From NCBI GenBank assembly GCA_049646245.1, contig JBARVL010000638.1, positions 1 to 22,859 of the forward strand: a stretch of DNA of 22,859 nucleotides, given 5' to 3'. The DNA is from Crinalium sp049646245 (GTDB taxonomy: Bacteria > Cyanobacteriota > Cyanobacteriia > Cyanobacteriales > PCC-9333). Each line of letters begins with the position of its first letter. Positions within the stretch are counted from its first letter, which is position 1. Both the position numbers and the translations under genes were made by a program. The notes under the pieces were generated by a model. That model was not told the DNA's origin and did not search any database. It saw only the letters and a list, made by a program, of their open reading frames with translations. This document shows, in pieces, positions 1 to 7,303 of the stretch.

Positions 1-5
1 TTGAC

Positions 6-410
6 ATGGGCGCTTCAGGACGTGGCGCTGTCATGGTTCGTGAAGATCCAGCAACGGGAAAAACAACGTATTCACAACTCGATCCGGCTGAGACTGTAGC
101 AGTTGGTTTAGTAAGATTACTAATCATTGAAGCGAGCCAACGTAATAATTTTCAAACTTTCAATCTGCCTGAAATTGCCGTTGCAATTAGAGGTCATCAA
201 GGCATTTTAAGAGACGCGCAAGCAAATTTGTTAGGCGCTCAAGGTTGGGTAGACGTAGCAAATCAACTAAGAAATTACGATTTGTACGGACAAAAAATTA
301 TCCCAAATCTTAACTCCGATTCCAGTACACCGACACCCCCAATATCAACCCCGAAAAAAGAAGAGGGGAAGAAGGGGACAAGGAGACTTGGGGACAAGGG
401 GAATAATTAA
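6..410 (+). CDS. Hypothetical protein, possibly the C-terminal part of a longer gene
   Basis: I do not recognise this family. The frame is open to the left edge of the window, so the ATG at 6 may be internal to a longer gene. The soluble-looking N-terminal 95 residues are followed by a low-complexity tail (Ser/Thr/Pro, then Lys/Gly/Arg/Asp). That tail is encoded by a G-rich cyanobacterial repeat that runs almost to the stop codon, so the last 20 or so residues probably come from repeat insertion and not from the ancestral protein. The next gene starts 2 bases after the stop, which indicates an operon. It may belong to a plasmid or conjugative-element module, judging only from its neighbours. 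Confidence 0.6.
   Translation: MGASGRGAVMVREDPATGKTTYSQLDPAETVAVGLVRLLIIEASQRNNFQTFNLPEIAVAIRGHQGILRDAQANLLGAQGWVDVANQLRNYDLYGQKIIPNLNSDSSTPTPPISTPKKEEGKKGTRRLGDKGNN
363..402 (+). repeat. G-rich cyanobacterial repeat (GGGGACAAGGGGA type)
   Basis: This G-rich tract ends in the 13-mer GGGGACAAGGGGA (390-402). The 21 bases at 382-402 match the reverse complement of 2347-2367 at 20 of 21 positions, and the 13-mer recurs at 2231-2243. The copy lies inside the 3' end of the upstream gene. It also supplies the AAGGGG (396-401) that would act as ribosome binding site for the gene starting at 413. Confidence 0.75.
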
Positions 411-412
411 AA

Positions 413-1423
413 ATGCAACTAACAACCATAGCGAAATTGGCGATCGCACCCGTATCTTTAATTAGTGGTTTAGGACTATTAGGGGCAAGTTTTACTACTA
501 CTCAAATCACACAAACAGTCACGCCTTATAGTTCTGAGCAAGTTATTGTTAACCAACCCCTAGCAGAACCAGCTAAATCATTATTAATGTTTGGTGGTAG
601 TGCGATCGCAGTTTTGGGGACTGCCGGAGGCATATTTGCAGGTATTGAAGATTTAAAACGAAAAAATGGCATTCAGCAAACCAACTTTACTCAAACCAAT
701 TCATACCCACAGCTTCCTTTTGCCCCTACACCCGCACTCCCACTCAACCCGCAACCAGGACAGAATTTAAGACGTGAGCCTGCACAACAACCACAACAAC
801 CTGGACTTGGTTTTCAAAGGCAGCCCGCACAAGTTCCACCCCGCAATCCTGCAAATCAACAACTTCAAAGGCAAGTTCCACCCAATCAACAGCGACAAGC
901 ACCGCCACCAGCAGAACGTTTACCGATACGCTATCCAAAACCGTCTTCTTCAGACTCAACTGCTTCTAACAACTCTAGTAATCCTCCTGTACCTCAACCT
1001 ACTCAATTCCTAGATAGGTTTGATGAGATACGGAAGATCCTACTGAATATACCCACCTTGCTAATTTATGGCGGGATGGGAAGTGGCAAAACCAGCAAAG
1101 GCAAAGGAGGTTGGCTGGACGATGAGGATAAAGAAGCAACCCGCAAACTAACAATTCCTACAGGGATGGTTCCACCAAATAAGCAGGTAACTCCTAACGG
1201 TCAAACTTGGTACGACTTCCGCCCGCTATTACCAGAGGAACCAGAAAGTGCAGAAAGTGACGACGACATTATTAATAACGAACTGAGAAATGATGGTGAT
1301 GAACTATTGACCCGCGAAAATACAACTGATTTAGAAACCAAGTTTGCCGAGTTTGTCAACAAGAACAATTTGAGTCTAGAAAATTTCCCACCTCCCGACG
1401 AATGGGACGAAGAAGAACCGTAA
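413..1423 (+). CDS. Membrane-anchored proline/glutamine-rich protein with an isolated Walker A-like motif
   Basis: Family not recognised. Two hydrophobic stretches near the N-terminus (about residues 10-30 and 57-78) suggest membrane anchoring. A long Pro/Gln/Asn-rich disordered segment follows (about 95-200), then a short segment reading LLIYGGMGSGKTS (about 217-229), which is a good P-loop (GxxGxGKT). No Walker B motif or rest of an ATPase fold follows. After the P-loop come about 35 polar residues and an acidic C-terminal tail. This resembles an ATPase with most of its core deleted, or a chance P-loop. AAGGGG from the upstream repeat lies 11 bases before the ATG. The setting suggests an element-borne envelope or transfer function, but that is inference. 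Confidence 0.65.
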   Translation: MQLTTIAKLAIAPVSLISGLGLLGASFTTTQITQTVTPYSSEQVIVNQPLAEPAKSLLMFGGSAIAVLGTAGGIFAGIEDLKRKNGIQQTNFTQTNSYPQLPFAPTPALPLNPQPGQNLRREPAQQPQQPGLGFQRQPAQVPPRNPANQQLQRQVPPNQQRQAPPPAERLPIRYPKPSSSDSTASNNSSNPPVPQPTQFLDRFDEIRKILLNIPTLLIYGGMGSGKTSKGKGGWLDDEDKEATRKLTIPTGMVPPNKQVTPNGQTWYDFRPLLPEEPESAESDDDIINNELRNDGDELLTRENTTDLETKFAEFVNKNNLSLENFPPPDEWDEEEP

Positions 1424-1425
1424 TA

Positions 1426-1495
1426 GGCGCGAATGGATACAAACTGATGGCAACGCGAGCGCCAGTTTGTGTAGGTTCGATACCTACCCGCGTCA
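1426..1495 (+). ncRNA. tRNA-like structure without a D-arm
   Basis: The 70 bases after the previous gene fold on paper into a tRNA-like shape. A 5-bp T-arm, GTAGG/CCTAC (1471-1475 with 1483-1487), has the loop TTCGATA, close to the TTCRANY consensus. A 6-bp acceptor-like stem pairs 1426-1431 with 1489-1494 (one G-T). An 8-bp central stem pairs ACAAACTG (1439-1446) with CAGTTTGT (1463-1470) around a 16-base loop. No D-stem and no standard anticodon loop can be drawn, and CCA is not encoded. A further 7-bp hairpin (1497-1518) lies just 3' of it. It could be a degenerate tRNA, a tRNA mimic, or an attachment-site remnant. Confidence 0.4.
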
Positions 1496-1604
1496 TTGCA
1501 ACTTGACCACGAGTTGCATCAACACCAACTTACTTATCTTTTTCCATTTGTCATTTGTGGTCGAATGGCAGTTTCAACCAATAGTTATTAAGGAATAAAT
1601 AAAG

Positions 1605-2213
1605 ATGGATTCAAGTTTAGTTCCTACTCAACGGGTACGCAATCCAGATCAAGATTTTGGCGGACAAGAAGACTACATTGATATCCAATTCCACCGAGTT
1701 CCAAATAACAGCCATGAGCAAGCTGTACGCCGAGCGCAGCAGGAATTACACCAAGCAAAGCAACGGCTAAGAAAGATGGAACGGAACATCGGCCCTGCAA
1801 TGCAATCTGGATCTTGTGCCGCTATAGACGTTGCAGGTCAATTTGTTCATAATTCTAAGCCCTGGCGTTTAGCGCAAGTCATCGGATTTTGGTCAATGCT
1901 GATCGGTCTATGCACGATCGGTGGTTGGGCGTGGAATGCAGCAGTTGGGGGTACTGCGGCTGCGGGTAATTCTGCTGCTTTACCAGCAAACGCGCCTACA
2001 GCTATGAGACTCGGCCACGGCGTTGTCAACGTTGGTAAACCTGTTGTTGGTGCAGTGTTTGCTGGCGCTAGTCAAAGTGTCGATCGCGGTGTACGAGTCC
2101 AACTAACAGGCAGTGCAGAACAAGTGCGAAATGTAGCCGTACCAACTAATGTGACTCCTTCCAGCAGCACCTACGTCCCTGTTGTACCAATCGCCAATTA
2201 CCCAGGACAGTAA
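1605..2213 (+). CDS. Single-pass membrane protein with coiled-coil segment, function unknown
   Basis: Family not recognised. The N-terminal half is polar, with an Arg/Gln/Glu-rich helical stretch (about residues 44-65) likely to form a coiled coil. One hydrophobic segment (about 90-115) is followed by an Ala/Gly/Val/Ser-rich C-terminus of low complexity. AAGGA (1590-1594) lies 10 bases before the ATG and supports this start. The gene follows the tRNA-like structure and precedes an inverted pair of G-rich repeats. Its setting suggests a structural membrane protein of the same accessory module. The sequence alone does not support anything more specific. Confidence 0.65.
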   Translation: MDSSLVPTQRVRNPDQDFGGQEDYIDIQFHRVPNNSHEQAVRRAQQELHQAKQRLRKMERNIGPAMQSGSCAAIDVAGQFVHNSKPWRLAQVIGFWSMLIGLCTIGGWAWNAAVGGTAAAGNSAALPANAPTAMRLGHGVVNVGKPVVGAVFAGASQSVDRGVRVQLTGSAEQVRNVAVPTNVTPSSSTYVPVVPIANYPGQ

Positions 2214-2217
2214 TTGA

Positions 2218-2370
2218 GACAAGGGGAGGGGGGGACAAGGGGACAAAGGGAGAAGAACATCCTCAATTATTCGCATCCTCACAAATAGTACGACATTTGA
2301 AAAATCCGAGATATAGATATGTTCGTACTTTCTTAAAATCCCCCCTTCCCCTTGTCCCCAAGTCCCCCTA
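2218..2370. repeat. Nested inverted G-rich/C-rich repeat pair
   Basis: GGGGACAAGGGGA (2231-2243) is matched by its exact reverse complement at 2347-2359. Inside this pair is a second inverted repeat, AGTACGA (2287-2293) with TCGTACT (2323-2329). The whole unit fills the gap between two genes and could form a long stem-loop. It may be a small non-autonomous element or a transcription terminator/processing site. Extra G-rich sequence extends the left arm to about 2218. Confidence 0.6.
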
Positions 2371-2382
2371 TCCCATCAACCT

Positions 2383-2733
2383 ATGCGAGTCATCATCTTT
2401 CCTAAAAGGTCAATCCTAATCACAACCGCCATCGGAAGTTTATTAATTTTAGACTTGACCAAACCTGGCTATCGCTCCTTTGCATTAGTCCCTGAATTGA
2501 AACCCCAAGTATTAGATGTTGTAACAGACTTTTCAAAAACTGCAACAAAGTTTAGCTCTTATGCAACTAATTCCTTAATCGCTACACCTAACTCCAATTC
2601 AGTCCCAAAAGCTAAATCTCAAATTAAATCTCAAATTAAAGAACTCAAACCTTGTGCCACTCTCCTCGAAGGCTACAAGAAGAATTCCAAAGGTGAACCA
2701 GTATGCAGGGGTATCGCTCAATCGACTTATTAG
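2383..2733 (+). CDS. Small membrane-anchored or secreted protein, function unknown
   Basis: The family is not recognised. A basic N-terminus and a hydrophobic stretch (about residues 8-25) look like a signal anchor. The rest is Ser/Lys/Asn-rich, with two Cys residues near the C-terminus. Its 3' end overlaps the start of the next gene by 31 bases, so the two are probably translated in a coupled way. It is likely an accessory protein for the large peptidoglycan-active protein that follows. No strong ribosome binding site is seen, because C-rich repeat sequence occupies the leader. Confidence 0.55.
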   Translation: MRVIIFPKRSILITTAIGSLLILDLTKPGYRSFALVPELKPQVLDVVTDFSKTATKFSSYATNSLIATPNSNSVPKAKSQIKSQIKELKPCATLLEGYKKNSKGEPVCRGIAQSTY

Positions 2734-5057
2734 CTGAATTACCGTTAGAGGTTCAGTACCAAGAACTCAAAGAACGAGAAAAGTACGAAGAACAGAAGCA
2801 GCTAGAACAAGAACTTAACCAACAAAAATATAATAATGCAATCGCACGGGGTCGTTTTCTATTATTCCTATTAAATCTAGGGATGATTGCGGTAATCGCA
2901 CTTCCGACTGCTAATCAATGGGCTACAAAAGTTACTGGTTTAGCTGACGTTATCCCAGAAGTACTGCAATCAATTCCCTCAATTCCAGAACTTTTTGAGC
3001 GTACTGAAAGGAATAGTCCAAAAAGTCAAAAATTAGCCAGTGCAGTTATTAACTACGCTCAACAGAAAAATTGGGTAATTCGGACTGGAGCCAGAAAGTA
3101 TAACATTTTCTATGTGCGCGGGATGAATCCTGACGGCACACTTAATGACAACAAGGTTAATGAATTTAACGATCTAAGAGTTGTTATTGAGATTGTTAAT
3201 AATACTCCCCGTATTGTTGGGTTGTGGGAAGGTACTGATGCCCCAGGTCTTCATTACATCAACAATCCCATGAATCCGAATGGGACAGCAACAATTGTCG
3301 CTGGACGACAATATCGCGCCTGGAAAATGGGATTTCATAAGGGCAATCCCAACCATCCAGCATTAATTCAAACAGGTGGAACCGTAACTGTTACAAGAAA
3401 TGGCGTTCCTTACGCTGGATACTTTGGCATCAATCAACACGGCGGCTATGACTACCCAAGAAATGACATTAAAGATGCTAGTGCAGCTTGTTTACTCGGT
3501 AGAACTCGCAAAGGACACAGTAAATTTATTGACTTGATGAACAAAGATACTGACTATGTGAGCGATCGCAACTATACCTTTTACTCCGGGATTATTTTAG
3601 GTGTAGCTGGGTGCGTATTTGTTAGTCGCAAACAACAATCGTTACAGTTTCAAGTAGCACAACCAATTAACGAAAAGTTTACCTCCAACAATAATGATGT
3701 CCACTGGGATTACTTGAGTGCTGGTATTTTAGTGGGTGCGATCGCATTCGCTGTTAGTGAACCTGTAAAAAATCAAGTAGTTAAACGAATAGCTATAGCT
3801 ACTACCAAAGTTCCTATAAATATTGAGCAACTTTTTGACAATAGTAAATCTGTTGGTAATGTTGCCATCTGTACTGCCGAGGGCAATTGTTTACCTGATG
3901 GTTCAGGAAATCATAGCAATTTGTACTTGCAAGGCGGTCACTTTGATCCGGCTAATAGAGTTTTCAACAGAGGTTTCTGTTCTGACCAGGGGCGCGGTAG
4001 GGACATGAATGATGCCGATATTAAGTGCGTTGAGCGAAACAAAAGTCGTTTAGACACAATCACTCAGCGCATGGCAGCAGAAGGAACACCACCACCGCAA
4101 CATATTAGCGCATTCATCAATGCTACTGACCTGTGGAACCAGGCTAGTCCAAGAGTTAGCGATAAATTTCCATCCAAATATAGTCAAGCTCTAAAGCAGG
4201 GAATGTCAGAGTTAGACGCGATCAAGTGGGCGAGAGTTGAAGCTTTCCGTAACTGGCGCGGTCAACTTGATGCTAGTGGATTGAGAAGAGTTTGTAGTAG
4301 CAAATGGTCATTTTCTCTCCAACAACAAGTTGGGTTAGTTGGTTTAGATAGCAACTCTGAAGAATATATGAAACGCTGCATTGGTTATGACCAATCAAGG
4401 CGGGCTAATGCGATCGCTATTACTCTCAAAAACTATGGCAAATCTGCTGGTATTAACCAAGTTGAGAATCCCCAACAATTAAGCAGTATTAAATCTGCCA
4501 ATACCAAAGCTAAAAATTCTCATCCTCAGTTGAGCGACATTCAATCTGTCAATAAAGATATCGTCCTTGATATGCGCTATGCCACCACCAACAACTTTAT
4601 AGGCAGGCAAGTTTACCCAAAAGCTAAATGTTTACTACAATCAACAGTTGCTAAAAAACTATCGAATGTTCAGCAAGATTTAGCACAGCTTGGACTGGGT
4701 TTAAAAGTGTATGACTGCTACAGACCATTATCAATCCAAAAAGTGATGTGGAAGCTAGTACCTGACGAGCGTTATGTTGCTAATCCTGCGACTGGCTCTA
4801 AGCATAATCGTGGTGCAGCAGTAGATTTGACACTGATTGATAGTAACGGCAAAGAATTAGAAATGCCAAGTGCTTTTGACGACTTTACAGAAAAAGCCCA
4901 CCGAAATTACACAGGGAGCAGTATTGAAGCCAAGAAGAATTCCTTACTACTTGAAACTGTAATGAAAAAACGCGGGTTTAAAAGCATAGCTACAGAATGG
5001 TGGCACTTTGAGTCACCTGATTGGAAGAAGTTTCCTGTAATGAATGTACAACTGTAA
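2703..5057 (+). CDS. Membrane-anchored protein with L,D-transpeptidase-like region and VanX-type D,D-dipeptidase domain
   Basis: This 784-residue multidomain protein probably acts on the cell wall. An N-terminal Glu/Gln/Lys-rich helix (about 15-45) leads into a membrane segment (about 50-68). Residues about 100-280 form a domain with a His near 246 and a Ser-Ala-Ala-Cys near 263, spaced like the His...Ser-x-Gly-Cys of L,D-transpeptidases. Two more hydrophobic stretches follow (about 295-307 and 340-355). An unassigned Cys-containing region spans about 375-590. The C-terminus (about 615-784) is an M15D/VanX-like D-Ala-D-Ala dipeptidase with SKHNRGAAVD (zinc ligands, about 699-708) and EWWHFE (about 765). 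I am confident of the M15 domain and moderately sure of the L,D-transpeptidase resemblance. In a transfer module it could open peptidoglycan for a secretion apparatus. Confidence 0.8.
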   Translation: MQGYRSIDLLAELPLEVQYQELKEREKYEEQKQLEQELNQQKYNNAIARGRFLLFLLNLGMIAVIALPTANQWATKVTGLADVIPEVLQSIPSIPELFERTERNSPKSQKLASAVINYAQQKNWVIRTGARKYNIFYVRGMNPDGTLNDNKVNEFNDLRVVIEIVNNTPRIVGLWEGTDAPGLHYINNPMNPNGTATIVAGRQYRAWKMGFHKGNPNHPALIQTGGTVTVTRNGVPYAGYFGINQHGGYDYPRNDIKDASAACLLGRTRKGHSKFIDLMNKDTDYVSDRNYTFYSGIILGVAGCVFVSRKQQSLQFQVAQPINEKFTSNNNDVHWDYLSAGILVGAIAFAVSEPVKNQVVKRIAIATTKVPINIEQLFDNSKSVGNVAICTAEGNCLPDGSGNHSNLYLQGGHFDPANRVFNRGFCSDQGRGRDMNDADIKCVERNKSRLDTITQRMAAEGTPPPQHISAFINATDLWNQASPRVSDKFPSKYSQALKQGMSELDAIKWARVEAFRNWRGQLDASGLRRVCSSKWSFSLQQQVGLVGLDSNSEEYMKRCIGYDQSRRANAIAITLKNYGKSAGINQVENPQQLSSIKSANTKAKNSHPQLSDIQSVNKDIVLDMRYATTNNFIGRQVYPKAKCLLQSTVAKKLSNVQQDLAQLGLGLKVYDCYRPLSIQKVMWKLVPDERYVANPATGSKHNRGAAVDLTLIDSNGKELEMPSAFDDFTEKAHRNYTGSSIEAKKNSLLLETVMKKRGFKSIATEWWHFESPDWKKFPVMNVQL

Positions 5058-5091
5058 AGTTACAAGTTTAGCAATAAATATTAAGGAAAAA

Positions 5092-5289
5092 ATGAAAATT
5101 CAGACTGTCCTATTACTATCAAGCTTACTACTAACAAGCTGTACTGTCACTGCTCAACAAACGGGCGATAAAGATTGGGCTGTTTCCGTCAAACCAGATG
5201 GTACAGGCGTTAACATTCAACCCACTAAACCAGAGACAACGCCTAATACTACAACTTCAGTTACACCTAATTCTTCTAGCTATTCCTAG
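5092..5289 (+). CDS. Small lipoprotein, probably truncated by a frameshift
   Basis: The N-terminus is a textbook lipoprotein signal: a short basic start, a hydrophobic run and the lipobox LLTSC, with Cys at about residue 17. A Thr/Pro/Ser-rich linker follows and ends at a stop at 5289. The ATG at 5092 is preferred over one at 5044 because AAGG lies 5 bases upstream and the signal peptide begins there. The neighbouring +1 frame continues open to 5545 with a plausible folded domain, so this may be the first half of a broken gene of about 150 residues. It follows the peptidoglycan-active protein closely. Confidence 0.6.
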   Translation: MKIQTVLLLSSLLLTSCTVTAQQTGDKDWAVSVKPDGTGVNIQPTKPETTPNTTTSVTPNSSSYS

Positions 5290-5545
5290 TTGTAAGATTC
5301 AATCATTTTTAATTACAGGAATACCAAGAGCAAATTTAATAATTGACGGTGATGGTGCTGGAGTAGCAATTATTAAAGGTGAACTGACAAGTCAGCGCTG
5401 GCGCTATCGCCTATTAACGCAAAGTTCTAAAGCGACTGAAGGAATAGCTACCTTGACACAGATGAAAAAAGGACAGTATAAAGTAGAAATTGTTTCTAGA
5501 GAAGATAAGTTTTTTACTGTTACATTTGAAATAACAAAAGAGTAA
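5198..5545 (+). CDS. Probable C-terminal domain of the frameshifted lipoprotein
   Basis: The frame is formally open from an ATG at 5198, but its first 30 residues overlap the lipoprotein linker and look like out-of-frame translation. The convincing part is about 5291-5545, encoding roughly 84 residues with alternating hydrophobic and charged residues that look like a small beta-rich domain (motif LIIDGDGAGVAIIKG). No start codon with a ribosome binding site is seen for that part. The simplest reading is one lipoprotein gene (5092-5545) split by a frameshift between about 5266 and 5289. A separate gene is the alternative. The next small gene starts 4 bases after this stop. Confidence 0.4.
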   Translation: MVQALTFNPLNQRQRLILQLQLHLILLAIPSCKIQSFLITGIPRANLIIDGDGAGVAIIKGELTSQRWRYRLLTQSSKATEGIATLTQMKKGQYKVEIVSREDKFFTVTFEITKE

Positions 5546-5549
5546 AACA

Positions 5550-5699
5550 ATGTCAAATTTTACAGAATTATATTCGCATTAACCAAAGGGAAAAACAACG
5601 TCAATTTCAGATTTTTTTAAAGTATATTTGAACCAGCCGAGTGTTAAAGAACGCCAGCATCAGAGCTTACAAAATTACATTCAAATCAACAAGGGATAA
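5550..5699 (+). pseudogene. Small gene interrupted by one in-frame stop
   Basis: Starting at the ATG at 5550, 4 bases after the previous stop and with AAAGAG just upstream, the frame reads MSNFTELYSH and meets TAA at 5580-5582. It then stays open as a natural-looking sequence including ISDFFKVYLNQPSVKERQHQ until TAA at 5697-5699, five bases before the next start. Removing the one stop gives a protein of about 49 residues. The tight spacing on both sides supports a real operon member now inactivated by a nonsense change, or a sequence error. Function unknown. Confidence 0.4.
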
Positions 5700-5703
5700 C
5701 ACA

Positions 5704-6456
5704 ATGTCAGACATACTAGGTAAAAACGGCAAACCGCTTACAGGTGCAGCTTTACAAAAAAGGTTGGCAAAAATTAAAAGGGATAATGCTACTAATCCTC
5801 CTTTGTTGGGGCATGAAATAATGGTTGAATATACTCCCTTTACCCAAAAAGAAAAGAAGGAAACAAAAACATTTAATTATCTTGAACCAGATGTAGAGTC
5901 TGAAATATTAGACCTAGACCCGCAAGTATTAGACATCAAGTTAATAACAGCTAAGATAATTACAGCACTCAAACAATCGGAGAATACTTTAAATAAAACA
6001 ACTGAATTCAGTCAGAAGCTTAAGGGACTACAGCTACAACTTAAAGAACGTCAAGGGCTAAAAGATTATCGGGAAGCAATTGGAATTGGCAATCAAGCAG
6101 AATTAAATCAAATTGCCGAAAAGTCTCACGAATCCAGTAACTTTTCAGTTCCCTTAAAAGATTTGAACGAATTAGTAACAGGTGTAGATGACCTGATTGA
6201 CTTAGTTACTGATCAAGACTTAAGAATCGGAAAAATAGAACAGCAAATAAACCAAAATAAAAGCTTTGCCAAGACTGCGAAAAACCTAGCAGACGTATTG
6301 CTAATTGGTAGCTTTGGCGGTGCAATTATAGGGCTATGCCTTGGAATTATGTACCCAGATCAATTGAAAATTGGAACTACATTTGGATTTGTGGGCGGCG
6401 CTAGTTTAGCTTTGCTCAACAAACTTAATCCTGTTAAAGAAAATCAAAATAGCTGA
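5704..6456 (+). CDS. Coiled-coil membrane protein, function unknown
   Basis: The family is not recognised. The ATG at 5704 is chosen over a GTG at 5641 because AAGGG (5691-5695) sits 8 bases upstream and the extra upstream residues overlap the preceding small gene. The 250-residue product has a polar N-terminus, a long helical Lys/Glu/Gln/Leu-rich region (about residues 75-205) with coiled-coil character, and two C-terminal hydrophobic segments (about 195-215 and 222-240) joined by a short turn, forming a membrane hairpin. A strong terminator follows the stop, so this is the last gene of the operon. The shape suggests a membrane-tethered structural or sensing protein. Confidence 0.7.
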   Translation: MSDILGKNGKPLTGAALQKRLAKIKRDNATNPPLLGHEIMVEYTPFTQKEKKETKTFNYLEPDVESEILDLDPQVLDIKLITAKIITALKQSENTLNKTTEFSQKLKGLQLQLKERQGLKDYREAIGIGNQAELNQIAEKSHESSNFSVPLKDLNELVTGVDDLIDLVTDQDLRIGKIEQQINQNKSFAKTAKNLADVLLIGSFGGAIIGLCLGIMYPDQLKIGTTFGFVGGASLALLNKLNPVKENQNS

Positions 6457-6462
6457 AAAAAG

Positions 6463-6503
6463 TATGGGATTATTTTAATTGTTGAATAGTCCCATAATTT
6501 TTA
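6463..6503 (+). terminator. Rho-independent terminator
   Basis: A 12-bp stem pairs 6463-6474 (TATGGGATTATT) with 6485-6496 (AATAGTCCCATA), with one G-T pair and a 10-base loop. A run of five T follows directly (6498-6502). It lies 7 bases after the stop of the upstream gene and would end the region 1 operon. Confidence 0.8.
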
Positions 6504-6543
6504 GCAGATAAATTAGTACTTCATAACCATAAAAATTGCAACA

Positions 6544-7002
6544 GTGACAACCCAACTAACGTTTTGGCTACCTGGAAAGTGTTCTCCTAAAGTACGTCCC
6601 CGCGCCAGTGTTATTAACCAATCCCACAGCGTAAGTATTAAAAAAGCTAAAGCTCATGTTTACAACTGCCCGAGATACACAGCCTGGAAAAATTGGGCGA
6701 TAAGCAGCTTGTATCGACAGTTCCTCAACCAAAGTAAATCTAATCATCAACTACCTTTAGAACACATCGAAATCTTGATAGTGTTCATTGGCAAGCATCG
6801 TGGCGACGGCGAGAATATGGTAGGTGCAGTTCTAGATTCGGCAGTCCAAGCTAACATTATTACAGATGACTGTTTGAAAAATATTCCGAGGGGATGCTGG
6901 GAGCATCAAGAAGCAATTAACACAAAAATTACAGGAACTTTGGTGTTGATTCAACCAATTAAGCCAGCCTTGAAGAAGTTAAATCCAATTTGGGAGAAGT
7001 AG
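6544..7002 (+). CDS. RusA-like Holliday junction endonuclease
   Basis: The protein resembles the RusA family, small dimeric nucleases of phages and mobile elements that cut Holliday junctions. The core reads GDGENMVGAVLD (about residues 87-98) followed by an Asp-Asp at 108-109, matching the RusA pattern of two acidic residues, Asn, a downstream Asp and a final Asp pair. The second acidic residue is Glu instead of Asp (90), and the Lys of the classical pattern is Gly (94), so activity may differ. The length of 152 residues is slightly above the usual 120-140. The start is GTG with no clear ribosome binding site. It lies alone between the region 1 terminator and the convergent acyl cluster. Confidence 0.75.
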   Translation: MTTQLTFWLPGKCSPKVRPRASVINQSHSVSIKKAKAHVYNCPRYTAWKNWAISSLYRQFLNQSKSNHQLPLEHIEILIVFIGKHRGDGENMVGAVLDSAVQANIITDDCLKNIPRGCWEHQEAINTKITGTLVLIQPIKPALKKLNPIWEK

Positions 7003-7303
7003 ATTCTTACACAGACTGAAGAACCTCCAGTGTTGCCCAAAAATAGTAGTCGTTCAAAAAATAATAGGCAAGTTAGCTAATTTTCAGTTATTGAAATATG
7101 GTAAATATTGCGATTGCTTTAGAGCATCAAAAAACAAGAAACAATTTGCACTAGATACTGCTCAAAATTTCAGAATTTATTCCACAGAGTAACTCAGTTT
7201 GTGCAATGTCTTCCCTTTGACAAGCTGATTGATGAAGAAGTAGTCAGGAGTCAGAATACTCTTTCTCCTGTCTCTTAGCTTCTGACTCACTACAAATTCA
7301 GAA
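7003..7303. other. Intergenic region between convergent genes, with inverted repeat
   Basis: No gene is seen. A 9-bp inverted repeat, GAGTCAGAA (7248-7256) and TTCTGACTC (7280-7288), with a 23-base loop lies just beyond the 3' end of the minus-strand ACP gene. It resembles dispersed GAGTCAGAA-type cyanobacterial repeats and could work as a bidirectional terminator. The rest is AT-rich and featureless. Confidence 0.45.

Noticed and set aside
744..1013. Overlapping frames inside the proline-rich protein gene
   Set aside because: They are low-complexity shadows of the Pro/Gln/Asn-rich coding sequence.
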